64,000 bases of DNA, from contig JBGTLA010000079.1 of NCBI GenBank assembly GCA_041744375.1, positions 33,097 to 97,096 of the forward strand, given 5' to 3'. The position numbers and the translations under genes were made by a program. Below the pieces are notes generated by a model, which was not told where the DNA came from, ran no database searches, and saw only the letters and a list, made by a program, of their open reading frames with translations. Below are positions 25,441 through 33,879 of this stretch, in pieces; position 1 is the stretch's first letter, and each line of letters starts with the position of its first letter. The stretch comes from JBGTLA01 sp041744375 (lineage in GTDB: Bacteria > Actinomycetota > Acidimicrobiia > Spongiisociales > ZC4RG35).

Positions 25441-25538
25441 GACCGACCATGTTCAGGCGCGCGGAACGGCCCTCCGGTAGGAGGCAGGGTCGCGTCGATG
25501 GGGCGTCTCATGTCTCGCTCACGATCCCCTCGGCTCAT
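25437..25538 (-). CDS. Possible 33-residue ORF coupled to glgC
   Basis: This short ORF starts with ATG at 25538, preceded by a good ribosome binding site (GAGAGGTG, six bases upstream), and its stop overlaps the glgC start as ATGA. The peptide begins MSRGDRERDM and is basic and proline-containing, with no recognisable domain. It could be a leader that couples translation into glgC. Equally it could be incidental, because the same frame stays open much further upstream. Confidence 0.35.
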   Translation of the reverse strand: MSRGDRERDMRRPIDATLPPTGGPFRAPEHGRS

Positions 25539-25746
25539 CGCAGGCACCTCTCTTCCATGTGGTTCCACCGTAGCGGAGGGGCACACCCTCGAGTTGGACG
25601 CTTGGTCCCGGCTCTCGCTCACCGGTTCGGGGCCGCGCGCCAAGTGCGCCCCAGTATCGGGTGGATGCCTCATCGAGCCCGGGGTGGTCACCCATGCCCC
25701 GAGGGGTCGCCCGACCCAGGATTGATGCCTAAAGCTGGAGGCTGAG
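25539..25746. other. Divergent intergenic region glgC / membrane protein
   Basis: This stretch lies between the glgC leader ORF and the gene starting at 25747. A plus-strand frame (25498-25725) has no recognisable content. The only clear signal is the ribosome binding site GGAGG at 25737-25741 serving the downstream GTG. Promoters for both directions should be here, but I cannot place them. Confidence 0.45.
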
Positions 25747-27315
25747 GTGGTCGAAACAGGTCGGGTGAGTGCCGCCCCAACAACAGCTCTGTCCTTCGTC
25801 GGCCAGGTCGACCTCGACGGCCGACCGGTCGACGTGGCGGTGACAGTGGTCGATGGTGTCGTGTCCCTTCTCGTGGGCGAGGACTCGATCGGATCGTGGA
25901 GGTTCGGCGAGATCGAGTTCGTGAAGGAAGACACCGACACCTTTTCGGTTCGCGCCGACGGTGACACTCTCACCTTCAGACCAGCCGATTCAGGTGGCTT
26001 CGAGGATTTCCTCGCCGACGGGCGCACCTCGTCGCCCCAGCCGACCACACAGACCAATGTGGTCGACGACGTCGACTTCAGCATTCCCGTCAGACCCGAA
26101 ACGAAAGTGCACGCTCCCACCCTCCTCCCGAGCGACGACCCAGGCGAACTCCTCGAATCGCTGGTCAGCGCCGAACCCCGGTCGCGAGTGGAATGGGAGA
26201 CCGAAACTGACGAGTACTTTGCGGCGGGCCTCAACGGCCCGCCGATCGAAGGTGCCCCGGCCCAGCCAGCGATTCGGTTCAACCGGCTCCCGGCAATTTC
26301 CGAGCCCACCCCTGTGGCACCGGTCGAGATTCCCCCGGAGCCCAACCCGATCGAACAAGAAGACAATGAAGTCTCAGCCGGTGTCGAGGTGCCCTCTCCC
26401 CCCGACACCGGAGAGAGCGAAACAGAATTCTCCCCGGGCCGCGACGCAGACATCGATTATACCGAAGAGTTGGATCCGGTCGAGGTGGCAATGACACCCG
26501 AGGGCGCGGCATCGCAGCCGCGCCCGTCGCGACTCCGGCGCCTCCGTGCCAAGCCGGCGGCCAAGAAGACGGCGGCCAAGAAGCCGGAAGCAGAGGAGGC
26601 GCGAGTCGAGACCGAGGAGTTGGCCCCCACTTCCGAAGAGCCGACGATTTCCGTCACCGATCGAATCGAGGCCACCCGGCCGATGGACGATGGCGAGAAC
26701 CTTCGTCAATGGGCACTCGTCGTAGGAGGAGGAATTGTGGGTCTGATCCTCCTCGCCGTGGTCGTGGGAGTGATCCTGGCGGCCATCGGAGGCAACGACG
26801 CCGATTCAGCGGCGCTCACACCCATCGAAGAGGCACCTGCCGCCACCGTGGTCGTTCCCTCCACACTCTCGGCGCCGGCGACCACCCCACCGGCCACACC
26901 CGTCGAGACGGACCCGGCGGACGGTGCCGACGCCACCGAGTTCGTCGCCCAGTGGAACGCTCTCGCCTCCACGTACGCCTATCACATGGCTATCGCCGCC
27001 ACCGACACCCTCCCGATCGAGACGGCCTTGACATCGACAATCCGGATCACCTACGGGGTCGACAGATCCGTCAGGCTCGACGCCCTTCCTCAGGGCGAAC
27101 GCGGTGACCGCGACATCCTGGTGGCGATGGGAATGGTCGTGGCGTGGGCCGAGCCGCAGTTGAGCCCCGGCGATCGTGCCGGCGTTCTCGGGGGGCTGGG
27201 CATCGACATCGAAAACCCCCAACTCGACTCGATAGGTGGCATGGTCCGCCGTAACGGGATCGTGTATGAGGCAACGGTCCTCGATCGGGTGATTCGCTTC
27301 ACCGTCCGGCGCTGA
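25747..27315 (+). CDS. Single-pass membrane protein with Lys/Ala-rich linker
   Basis: This unrecognised protein has 522 residues. The N-terminal 100 residues look like a small beta-rich domain ('VAVTVVDGVVSLLVG', then 'TFSVRADGDTLTFRP'). A long acidic, Pro-rich low-complexity region follows (about 110-270), then a basic stretch with 'RLRRLRAKPAAKKTAAKK' (about 262-280). One transmembrane helix lies at about 330-352 ('VVGGGIVGLILLAVVVGVIL'), then a Thr/Pro linker, and a folded extracellular domain at about 400-522. The architecture suggests a signalling or tethering protein with a cytoplasmic N-terminus. The GTG start is supported by GGAGG five bases upstream. No domain name can be given safely. 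Confidence 0.75.
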   Translation: MVETGRVSAAPTTALSFVGQVDLDGRPVDVAVTVVDGVVSLLVGEDSIGSWRFGEIEFVKEDTDTFSVRADGDTLTFRPADSGGFEDFLADGRTSSPQPTTQTNVVDDVDFSIPVRPETKVHAPTLLPSDDPGELLESLVSAEPRSRVEWETETDEYFAAGLNGPPIEGAPAQPAIRFNRLPAISEPTPVAPVEIPPEPNPIEQEDNEVSAGVEVPSPPDTGESETEFSPGRDADIDYTEELDPVEVAMTPEGAASQPRPSRLRRLRAKPAAKKTAAKKPEAEEARVETEELAPTSEEPTISVTDRIEATRPMDDGENLRQWALVVGGGIVGLILLAVVVGVILAAIGGNDADSAALTPIEEAPAATVVVPSTLSAPATTPPATPVETDPADGADATEFVAQWNALASTYAYHMAIAATDTLPIETALTSTIRITYGVDRSVRLDALPQGERGDRDILVAMGMVVAWAEPQLSPGDRAGVLGGLGIDIENPQLDSIGGMVRRNGIVYEATVLDRVIRFTVRR

Positions 27316-27334
27316 AAGGCGCCCGCCCGGCTCC

Positions 27335-27901
27335 TCAACCCAGGTCGCCCAGCCAGTGATCTATGCGCTCCAGCAGGTACTCGCTCACCTCATGCGACCG
27401 GTCGAGCGCCTCACACAGTTGATCGCGCCCCATCAGCATGTCGACCAGGGACACGGAGGTCGACCCGATGAGCGTCAGGCGCCTCTCCGGTGCCTCAGAT
27501 ACGGCCGCGTAGGAGTCGATGGCCGAGACCTCCACCGAAAGGGCCATTCCGCCGATGCCCGCCAGGTCGGTGGCCAGGACCAACAGGTCGGGAGGGTCGG
27601 CCAGCGCCGGGACTGCCCAGTTGAAATAGAGGTTGAGGTGGAAGTCGTCAGGCGGCTCCTCCCAGTCATCGACCATGTCCTCGAGCCGATCCTGCAGGGA
27701 AAGCAGAACCCGGGGATCGACGTCGAGGGCAAGGTGGAGATCGAGGGGCCGACCGCACCCGCTCTCAGGATGCAAGTCGACTTCCCACGACTGCCGCAAC
27801 GAGTACGTCTCCACGATGTGACGCTCGTCGTGAACGTGAAAACCGTGGTCGATGGCGTGCTCTTTGAGGTCGGTCACGAACCCGGCGATGTCGATGGCCA
27901 C
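27335..27901 (-). CDS. Hypothetical protein, 188 residues
   Basis: This cytosolic protein has no recognised domain. It contains an early His-rich segment ('HAIDHGFHVHDERHIVETYS', about 15-34) and an acidic centre with 'VDDWEEPPDDFHLNLYFNWAVP' near residues 77-98. The amino-acid composition and codon pattern (strong third-position GC) indicate a real gene. It converges with the preceding membrane-protein gene (19 bases apart) and lies 77 bases downstream of the YihY gene on the same strand, so it may be cotranscribed. No function can be inferred. Confidence 0.65.
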   Translation of the reverse strand: MAIDIAGFVTDLKEHAIDHGFHVHDERHIVETYSLRQSWEVDLHPESGCGRPLDLHLALDVDPRVLLSLQDRLEDMVDDWEEPPDDFHLNLYFNWAVPALADPPDLLVLATDLAGIGGMALSVEVSAIDSYAAVSEAPERRLTLIGSTSVSLVDMLMGRDQLCEALDRSHEVSEYLLERIDHWLGDLG

Positions 27902-27978
27902 GCTCCGAGCCTACAGCCACCGCCGCGGTTGACCATGGTTGCCGTGCCGAACACCAGAGCGTGTCGTGGCGAGGCTCC

Positions 27979-29070
27979 TCACCGGCGCCTACGAGCCGCC
28001 CACCCCACCACCAACCCGACGACGAACGTCGAAAGACCCGACCAAGTCGTGGACCTCGCCTCTTCTGTGGTGTCGTCGACCTTCACCACGGGTACCTCCC
28101 GACTTCTCTGGGAAGGAGCCACCACATCCCCGTAGACGAGATAATCGGCGTAGACGCGTGTGACCTCCGCACCGAACAGATAGATGATCCACATGAGATT
28201 GAAGAAGAAGAGGAGGATCGCTACTCCCCCCAGGGCGCTCAATGCTCCTCCCCCGCCGGCGCTGCTCTGCAGATAGGTCCCGACCAGAAAGGCGCCCACC
28301 AGACCCACGACGGCTGTGAACATGCCTCCCCGTCGGGCCGCCTGCCACGGCACCTTCACCCGAGACAGGAGCTGGAACGAGAGGGCCACCACGATCATCA
28401 GCATCACCACCGAGGCCAGCGGCACCGCCACGCCCAGGAGCGGCCCGAGCCAGTCGAGCCTCTCGGGCACCAAACTCCGAATGAAGTTGACGGCGGCCAC
28501 GGCGGTGATGGGCACGAACACCAGGGTGGCCAGAAGAAGGGCCCATACCACCGCAATCCCGCGTTGCACCAGGATGTTGACGAATCCCTGAGTGCGCTCG
28601 TCGGGTGCACCGAAAATGTGATTGAGGATGCCCTGGACGTGAAACAGGACTGTTGAACTCGTGAACAGGGCCAGGGCGATACCGATGGCCAGGGCCTGAC
28701 CGGCGGTAGCGGCGGCCTGGCAGGTCAATTGGGCCAGTTGATCTGCGACCTGGGTGCCCGCCACTTCCTCCACCTGGGCGAGCGTCCGATCGAGTGGATT
28801 CGTGGGAGATTGCGGGAGGTCGGCGATGCTGACGTCTGAGCACGCAGCCTCGGTATCTCCCGCCCCAGCCGAGGGGGTGGCGAAGGTCGAGTCCGAGGAG
28901 ACGAACCCGACCAGGGCCACGACCAAGAACAGCAGCGGCACGAGAGAGAAGAGGGTGTAGAACGAGAGGGCAGCACCGAACCGCACCGCCATGTCTGCGC
29001 CGAACTCTTCCAGAGCGGCCGCCAGGAGCTTGATCACTCGCCGATGCAGAGGCAGGTCTCGATGAGGCAC
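27979..29070 (-). CDS. YihY/BrkB family inner-membrane protein
   Basis: This polytopic membrane protein of 363 residues matches the YihY (formerly 'ribonuclease BN', BrkB) family. The N-terminal 'FGAALSFYTLFSLVPLLFLVVALVG' (about 30-54) carries the 'a.sl.yy.llslvPll' hallmark. Five further helices follow, and 'LFFFNLMWIIYLFGAEVTRVYA' (about 287-308) matches the conserved last helix 'W.Y....i.l.GAe'. Family function is uncertain, and transport of envelope lipids has been suggested. A cysteine-containing loop between the first two helices (about 60-115) is longer than usual. It starts 37 bases from the divergent ligase gene. Confidence 0.88.
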   Translation of the reverse strand: MPHRDLPLHRRVIKLLAAALEEFGADMAVRFGAALSFYTLFSLVPLLFLVVALVGFVSSDSTFATPSAGAGDTEAACSDVSIADLPQSPTNPLDRTLAQVEEVAGTQVADQLAQLTCQAAATAGQALAIGIALALFTSSTVLFHVQGILNHIFGAPDERTQGFVNILVQRGIAVVWALLLATLVFVPITAVAAVNFIRSLVPERLDWLGPLLGVAVPLASVVMLMIVVALSFQLLSRVKVPWQAARRGGMFTAVVGLVGAFLVGTYLQSSAGGGGALSALGGVAILLFFFNLMWIIYLFGAEVTRVYADYLVYGDVVAPSQRSREVPVVKVDDTTEEARSTTWSGLSTFVVGLVVGWAARRRR

Positions 29071-29107
29071 GCATCCGATCGTAGGCGACTCGTAAACTCA
29101 AGCGGCC

Positions 29108-30136
29108 ATGCCACATCCCTTCCCGCCCACCGTCCCCACCATGGAGGCGCGCACGTCAGAGAAGTGGCCAACCGGCCGACTTGCCTACGAGCCCAAGTGG
29201 GACGGCTTCCGCTGCCTGGCCTGGTCCGAGCCCGAGATGCGATTGGACTCTCGCAACGAACGACCTCTCCTCCGCTACTTCCCGGAACTCGAGCCCGCCC
29301 TGGCCCAGCTTCCCGAGGGAACCGTCGTGGACGGAGAAGTGGTCGTGGTCGTGGACGGTGCCACCTCGTTCGACTCGCTCCAGCAACGAATCCACCCGGC
29401 CCAGACCCGTGTGGACCGACTCGCAGCCGAGACACCGGCCGAGCTGGTCGCCTTCGACATGTTGGCTCTCCGAGGAGAAGACCTGCGGGCGCTGCCGTTC
29501 GAGGAGCGCAGGTCCCGTCTCGAGGGACTCGCCTCCACGCTGGAGGCGCCTTGGCACCTGACACCGTCCACAACCGACATCGAGCTCGGCCGACACTGGT
29601 TCGACGCCTACGAGTCGGCGGGATGCGACGGGATCATCGTCAAGGACCTCGCCGGAACCTACCAGTCCGGGAAAAGGGCCATGACGAAGATCAAACATCG
29701 ACGAACCGTCGATGTAGTGGTGGGCGGTTATCGCGAGCACAAGGACGGCAACAAGATCGGATCCCTTCTTCTCGGGCTCCACACCAGTGAAGGTGAGCTG
29801 TCGTTCGTCGGCCACTGCTCGGGTTTCCCCGATGCCGATCGAGCGGAGTTGTTCGCCCAGTTCAGTGCCCTGGCTGTCGATGAGTCCTTTGGCGTCGGCG
29901 CCAGAGTCCCGGGCGCCGAGAGCCGGTGGTCGGGAGGCAAGGAGATGGACTGGACGCCGGTCCTACCCGGGGTGGTGGTCGAGGTGAGCTACGACCAACT
30001 CGAAGGCAACCGGTTCCGACATGCCACTCGCTTCCATCGTTGGCGACCCGACAAAGATCCAGCCGAATGCACCATGGGCCAGCTCGAACTCCCCGAAGGG
30101 CCCGACTTCACCGACGTGATCGGCGCAAGAGCATGA
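29108..30136 (+). CDS. ligC: ATP-dependent DNA ligase, LigC type
   Basis: This ATP-dependent DNA ligase of 342 residues has an adenylation domain (about 1-190) and an OB-fold (about 195-342). The nucleophilic Lys is in 'YEPKWDGFR' (Lys 30). Motif III 'ELVAFDMLAL' (about 117-126), motif IV 'GCDGIIVKDL' (about 173-182) and motif V 'MTKIKHRRTVDVVVGGY' (about 194-210) follow. Mycobacterial LigC acts with Prim-PolC in short-patch excision repair. The matching polymerase domain protein is encoded at 30727-31734, so the pair is likely to act together. No Ku gene is seen, and a role in end joining therefore cannot be assumed. Confidence 0.92.
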   Translation: MPHPFPPTVPTMEARTSEKWPTGRLAYEPKWDGFRCLAWSEPEMRLDSRNERPLLRYFPELEPALAQLPEGTVVDGEVVVVVDGATSFDSLQQRIHPAQTRVDRLAAETPAELVAFDMLALRGEDLRALPFEERRSRLEGLASTLEAPWHLTPSTTDIELGRHWFDAYESAGCDGIIVKDLAGTYQSGKRAMTKIKHRRTVDVVVGGYREHKDGNKIGSLLLGLHTSEGELSFVGHCSGFPDADRAELFAQFSALAVDESFGVGARVPGAESRWSGGKEMDWTPVLPGVVVEVSYDQLEGNRFRHATRFHRWRPDKDPAECTMGQLELPEGPDFTDVIGARA

Positions 30137-30176
30137 GTGCCGCCGCCGGTCCTGCTCCGGGCGGCAAGGAACCCGA

Positions 30177-30671
30177 TCAACCCAGCTCTTTGCGCTCGTC
30201 CCTGACGACCCCACTCCGGCGATGTTGGCTGGTGACGGTGGGTGAGACCCACGCCACCACCACCAGCACCAGGCCGGTCACGAGCCAGATGACACCTGAG
30301 GTCTGGTCGACGCCCAGGGCGTCGATGAATGGAGTGGGCTCGACAGCGACGATCACCCCAAAGGCAGCGAAAAGCAGCCCCATGGTCATGAGACCACCAC
30401 GAACACGGTAGGGAGATGAAGCGACCCCCAAGAGGATGAGACCGAGAACGACCATGATGATCGCCCACAAGCGGGTGGCACTCACACCGGCGATGGTGGT
30501 CGACTCTCCTGTGATTGACCCGGCGAACCCGAGCCGGGCGAGGGCAATCCCTCCCAGCACAACCAACAGAAATCCGACGAGACCAGCGACGAACTGAGCG
30601 GGCGACCAAGTGCGGCGATCGATGGTCCGTTCCGAGACGATGCCCTGCTCCTGCTCTCGGTCATTGTCCAT
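30177..30671 (-). CDS. Four-helix membrane protein of unknown function
   Basis: This small integral membrane protein of 164 residues has four hydrophobic segments (about 23-45, 66-88, 92-112 and 120-142), with a charged N-terminus and a basic C-terminal tail ending in 'RDERKELG'. The ATG at 30671 is chosen because GAAGGG lies seven bases upstream. The longer reading from 30716 lacks this. It lies between ligC (convergent) and the Prim-PolC gene (same strand, 55 bases upstream), so it may be cotranscribed with the latter. No function can be given. Confidence 0.72.
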   Translation of the reverse strand: MDNDREQEQGIVSERTIDRRTWSPAQFVAGLVGFLLVVLGGIALARLGFAGSITGESTTIAGVSATRLWAIIMVVLGLILLGVASSPYRVRGGLMTMGLLFAAFGVIVAVEPTPFIDALGVDQTSGVIWLVTGLVLVVVAWVSPTVTSQHRRSGVVRDERKELG

Positions 30672-30726
30672 GTGATGGCCCTTCGTCGATGGTGGTCTGG
30701 CCGGCGGCCCTTCCACCTGAAACTAG

Positions 30727-31734
30727 TCAGTACTCGTCATCGGCGCGCCGCTGCTTGGACGGTTGCACCCTAGGGGGTTCGCCCGGTTGCTTGGGATAGT
30801 GGGGGGGCCAGGGAGCATCGCCGATACCGTTCTCCTCGTCACGCGCCATCCAATCGAGAAGCGTGTCGATCCTCTCCGGTGCCTCATCGATCCCAGCCGT
30901 CAGATCCCCCACCAACGAATAGCGGTCTCGGGCGTAGCGGTCCATCGGAAAGTCTTCGATCTCGATCGAGTCGAGCTCGTCCCACGTGAACGGCGCCGAG
31001 ACGTACCCGGTGGGCCTGACTCCATATGCCGAAGAGACCGTCTTGTCGCGTGCGTTCTGGTTGTAGTCCACGAAGACACCCCGCCGCTCCTCCTTCCACC
31101 ATTTCGTCGTCACCAGGTCGGGCATCCGTCTCTCCAACTCGCGGGCGAAGGCCAGCACCGCCCGGCGGGTCTGAAAGAAGTCCCACAGCGGTTGGATGCG
31201 AACGTACACATGAATCCCTCGATTTCCCGACGTCTTGGGCCATCCAGTCAACCCCAGCTCGCCCAGAAGATCCCGGGCCCCGGCCACCGCCGACCGGACA
31301 GACTCAAAGCCGAACCCGGGGGTGGGATCGAAATCGAAGCGGATTTCGTCGGGGTGATCGATGTCGGCGGCCCGGACGGGCCACGGATGGAAATCGAGAC
31401 AACCCAGCTGGGCCAGTCGAACCACGTCGGACGAAATCCGGGGAACATTCATGCGTCCGGGACGTTGGGATGGGAAGCGAATCTCGACCGTGTCAAAGGG
31501 CGTGTTCCGGGAAGCGCGCTTGTGATATACCGGCTCCTCGCCCACGCCGCCCATATACCGCTTGAGCATGGTGGGCCGGTCGGCGATACCTCTGAACGCC
31601 CCTTCGTTCACCGCCAGAAAATGGTGAACGACATCGAGCTTTGTCCACCCGCGGTCACCGAATACCACGCGACCCGGCGAGCTGACACGTATCGCCTCTC
31701 CCCCCAATTCAACGATCGTGTCGTCTTTGCCCAT
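30727..31734 (-). CDS. LigD-type polymerase domain (Prim-PolC-like)
   Basis: This stand-alone archaeo-eukaryotic primase/polymerase of the LigD polymerase-domain family has 335 residues. The metal-binding Asp pair is in 'IRFDFDPTPG' (Asp 134 and 136). 'TSGNRGIHVYVRI' (about 168-180) holds the conserved catalytic His. 'VFVDYNQNARDKTVSSAYGVRP' (about 216-237) contains the third acidic residue. It lacks ligase and phosphoesterase domains. Together with the neighbouring LigC this mirrors the mycobacterial LigC/Prim-PolC repair set, which fills short gaps with ribonucleotides. The gene ends 55 bases before the small membrane protein. Confidence 0.93.
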   Translation of the reverse strand: MGKDDTIVELGGEAIRVSSPGRVVFGDRGWTKLDVVHHFLAVNEGAFRGIADRPTMLKRYMGGVGEEPVYHKRASRNTPFDTVEIRFPSQRPGRMNVPRISSDVVRLAQLGCLDFHPWPVRAADIDHPDEIRFDFDPTPGFGFESVRSAVAGARDLLGELGLTGWPKTSGNRGIHVYVRIQPLWDFFQTRRAVLAFARELERRMPDLVTTKWWKEERRGVFVDYNQNARDKTVSSAYGVRPTGYVSAPFTWDELDSIEIEDFPMDRYARDRYSLVGDLTAGIDEAPERIDTLLDWMARDEENGIGDAPWPPHYPKQPGEPPRVQPSKQRRADDEY

Positions 31735-31742
31735 GGCCGGTC

Positions 31743-32669
31743 CTACGGCGCCGCCCGGCGCAGGGCCTCGGCCGACCCCAGAAAGGACGCCAGCTCAGGC
31801 GCCGTAAGTCGGGGTGTCAGGATGTGGTCCACCCCTCCAGCACCCAGTCGCACGGGCAAGCTCAGGCACACGTCGTCGATACCGTAGCCGCCACGCGGAT
31901 TGACGCTCACGGGTACGACGACATGCTCGTCTCGCACGATGGCCTCCACCAGGTGATTGATGACCGCACCGATGGCCCAGTTGGTGTGGCCCTTGCGCTC
32001 GATGATGTGGGCGGCGGCGTTTCGAACCTCCTCCTCGATCTTCGCCGTGGCGGCGTCCTCCCAGGGAACTCCGAGGACGTCGTTGTCCACCAGCGGCTCA
32101 CCTCCGATGCTGGCCAGGCTCCAGGCAACGAACTCGGAGTCGCCGTGCTCCCCCAGCACATAGGCATGCACCGATTGGGGACTCACCCGGTAACGCCGGC
32201 CGAGAAGGGCGCGCAGGCGGGCAGAGTCCAGCGAGGTCCCCGTCCCGATCACACGGGTCTCAGATCGGGTCGACAGCTCCTGGCACACCCGCGTGAGGAC
32301 ATCGACGGGATTGGTGGCGATGAGGATCACCGCATCCGGGACCACCCGATCGAGTTCCGCCATGATTTCGGACATGACCCCCACGTTGCGGCCCAGCAAC
32401 TCGAGCCGCGACTCGCCCGGCCTCTGCCCCACACCGGCGGTGACCACTACCACCCGCGCACCGCGCAGATCTTCGTAATTCCCTCCGGACACGGTGCATC
32501 GCCCGACCAACGCCTGGCCGTGCATGAGGTCCATGGCCTCGCCTTCGGCCCGCTCGCCATCACGATCGACCAGCGTGATGGCCTCCACCTGCCGGCCGTG
32601 AAACAGGGCGGCCGCAGCCGCCATGCCCACCTGACCGGCGCCAACGATTCCGACGTGAACAGCCGTCAC
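31743..32669 (-). CDS. L-lactate dehydrogenase-like 2-hydroxyacid dehydrogenase
   Basis: This NAD-dependent dehydrogenase of the LDH/MDH superfamily has 308 residues. The Rossmann loop is 'GIVGAGQVGMAAA' (7-19). 'GVGQRPGESRLELLGRN' (about 78-94) has Gln at the substrate-specificity position, as in lactate dehydrogenases (malate enzymes have Arg). The catalytic His is in 'LGEHGDSEF' (about 170-178), and 'GTGTSLDSARLR' (about 142-153) is also typical of LDH. The start overlaps the thiolase stop (ATGA at 32666-32669), so the two are cotranscribed. Specificity for lactate is inferred, not shown. Confidence 0.87.
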   Translation of the reverse strand: MTAVHVGIVGAGQVGMAAAAALFHGRQVEAITLVDRDGERAEGEAMDLMHGQALVGRCTVSGGNYEDLRGARVVVVTAGVGQRPGESRLELLGRNVGVMSEIMAELDRVVPDAVILIATNPVDVLTRVCQELSTRSETRVIGTGTSLDSARLRALLGRRYRVSPQSVHAYVLGEHGDSEFVAWSLASIGGEPLVDNDVLGVPWEDAATAKIEEEVRNAAAHIIERKGHTNWAIGAVINHLVEAIVRDEHVVVPVSVNPRGGYGIDDVCLSLPVRLGAGGVDHILTPRLTAPELASFLGSAEALRRAAP

Positions 32670-33850
32670 GGCGCCTCAAAGAGCCCGGCAGCTCCCTGGC
32701 CACCGCCGACGCACATCGTCACGACACCGTACCTACCCCGGCGTCGTCGCAACTCGAGGAGGAGGTGACCCACCTGGCGCGCCCCTGTCATCCCGTAGGG
32801 GTGGCCGATGGAGATGGCGCCGCCGTTGACGTTGTACAGGTGGTTATCGATGCGCAGCGTGTCACGGCAGTAGAGGGCTTGAACCGCAAAAGCCTCATTC
32901 AGCTCCCACAGGTCGATGTCGCCGATGCTCAACCCGAGCCGGTCGAGGAGCTTGGGGACGGCGAAGACCGGGCCAATCCCCATCTCATCGGGCCCCACAC
33001 CCGCCACCGCCATCCCCCGGTAATAGCCGAGCGGTTCGAGGCCGCGTCGCTCGCACTCGGCGGCATCCATCACCACCGTCGCAGCTGCCCCGTCCGACAG
33101 TTGGGAGGCGTTTCCGGCAGTGACGGAGCCGTCGGGCCCGCGCACCGGCTTCAAGCCGGACAAGCCTTCGATGGTGGTATCGGGTCGGTTGCCTTCGTCC
33201 AGCGCCAGCGCCACGTCCGCGGCGGTCTCCTCACCCGTCTCGGGGTTCACGACCTTCTTGGTGACCGCCACCGGGGCGATCTCATCATCGAAGAGCCCGG
33301 CCTCCTGGGCAGCGGCGGTGCGCTGCTGGGACTGGAGGGAATAGGCATCACAGGCTTCGCGACCTATGCCGTATCGCTGCGCCACGACCTCGGCGGTGTC
33401 GATCATGGGCATGTAGGCGTCGGGATGGCGGTCGAGCAGGGCGGGATCCATCCCCCGAAAGGTGTTCAAGTGCTCGTTCTGAACGAGGCTGATCGACTCC
33501 ACACCTCCGGCCACGATGACGCTTTGCCCGTCGACGATCACCTGTTTGGCGGCGGTGGCCACCGCCATGAGACCAGATGAGCACTGACGATCGATGGACA
33601 TCCCCGGAACCGACACACCGAGCCCCGAAGCAAGAGCCGCCAATCGGCCGATGTTGGGCCATTGGGTTCCCTGCTGCATGGCACAACCGAGGATGACGTC
33701 GTCCACCTCGCCGCCTTCGATTCCCGCCCGGTTCACCGCCTCGGCGATGGCCAGAGAGGCCAGGGTCGGGGCAGGCGTGTCGTTGAAGGCTCCTCGATAC
33801 GCCCGGCCGATAGGCGTGCGGGCGACTGAGACGATCACGGCTTCTTTCAT
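32666..33850 (-). CDS. Acetyl-CoA acetyltransferase (thiolase)
   Basis: This thiolase of 394 residues condenses or cleaves acyl-CoA. The nucleophilic Cys lies in 'DRQCSSGLMAV' (about 86-96). The His in 'GHPYGMTGARQ' (about 346-356) and the second Cys in 'CVGGGQGAAG' (about 379-388) complete the active site. 'NEAFAVQAL' (about 314-322) is also conserved. Downstream and overlapping is the LDH-like gene, while a methyltransferase gene lies upstream on the same strand. Whether it acts in degradation or in acetoacetyl-CoA synthesis cannot be told. A second thiolase, fadI, is at 50.0 kb. Confidence 0.94.
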   Translation of the reverse strand: MKEAVIVSVARTPIGRAYRGAFNDTPAPTLASLAIAEAVNRAGIEGGEVDDVILGCAMQQGTQWPNIGRLAALASGLGVSVPGMSIDRQCSSGLMAVATAAKQVIVDGQSVIVAGGVESISLVQNEHLNTFRGMDPALLDRHPDAYMPMIDTAEVVAQRYGIGREACDAYSLQSQQRTAAAQEAGLFDDEIAPVAVTKKVVNPETGEETAADVALALDEGNRPDTTIEGLSGLKPVRGPDGSVTAGNASQLSDGAAATVVMDAAECERRGLEPLGYYRGMAVAGVGPDEMGIGPVFAVPKLLDRLGLSIGDIDLWELNEAFAVQALYCRDTLRIDNHLYNVNGGAISIGHPYGMTGARQVGHLLLELRRRRGRYGVVTMCVGGGQGAAGLFEAP

Positions 33851-33879
33851 TAGGCACTCCTATGGCGGACACCCGCAAT

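Noticed and set aside
25437..26453. A 338-residue minus-strand ORF rich in Ser, Thr and Gly
   Set aside because: It is antisense to the well-supported membrane protein gene at 25747-27315 and has low-complexity shadow composition. Only its last 33 codons, outside that gene, have any support.
27979..29070. YihY protein as ribonuclease BN
   Set aside because: That name came from an early misassignment of the family. The protein is a polytopic membrane protein without nuclease motifs.
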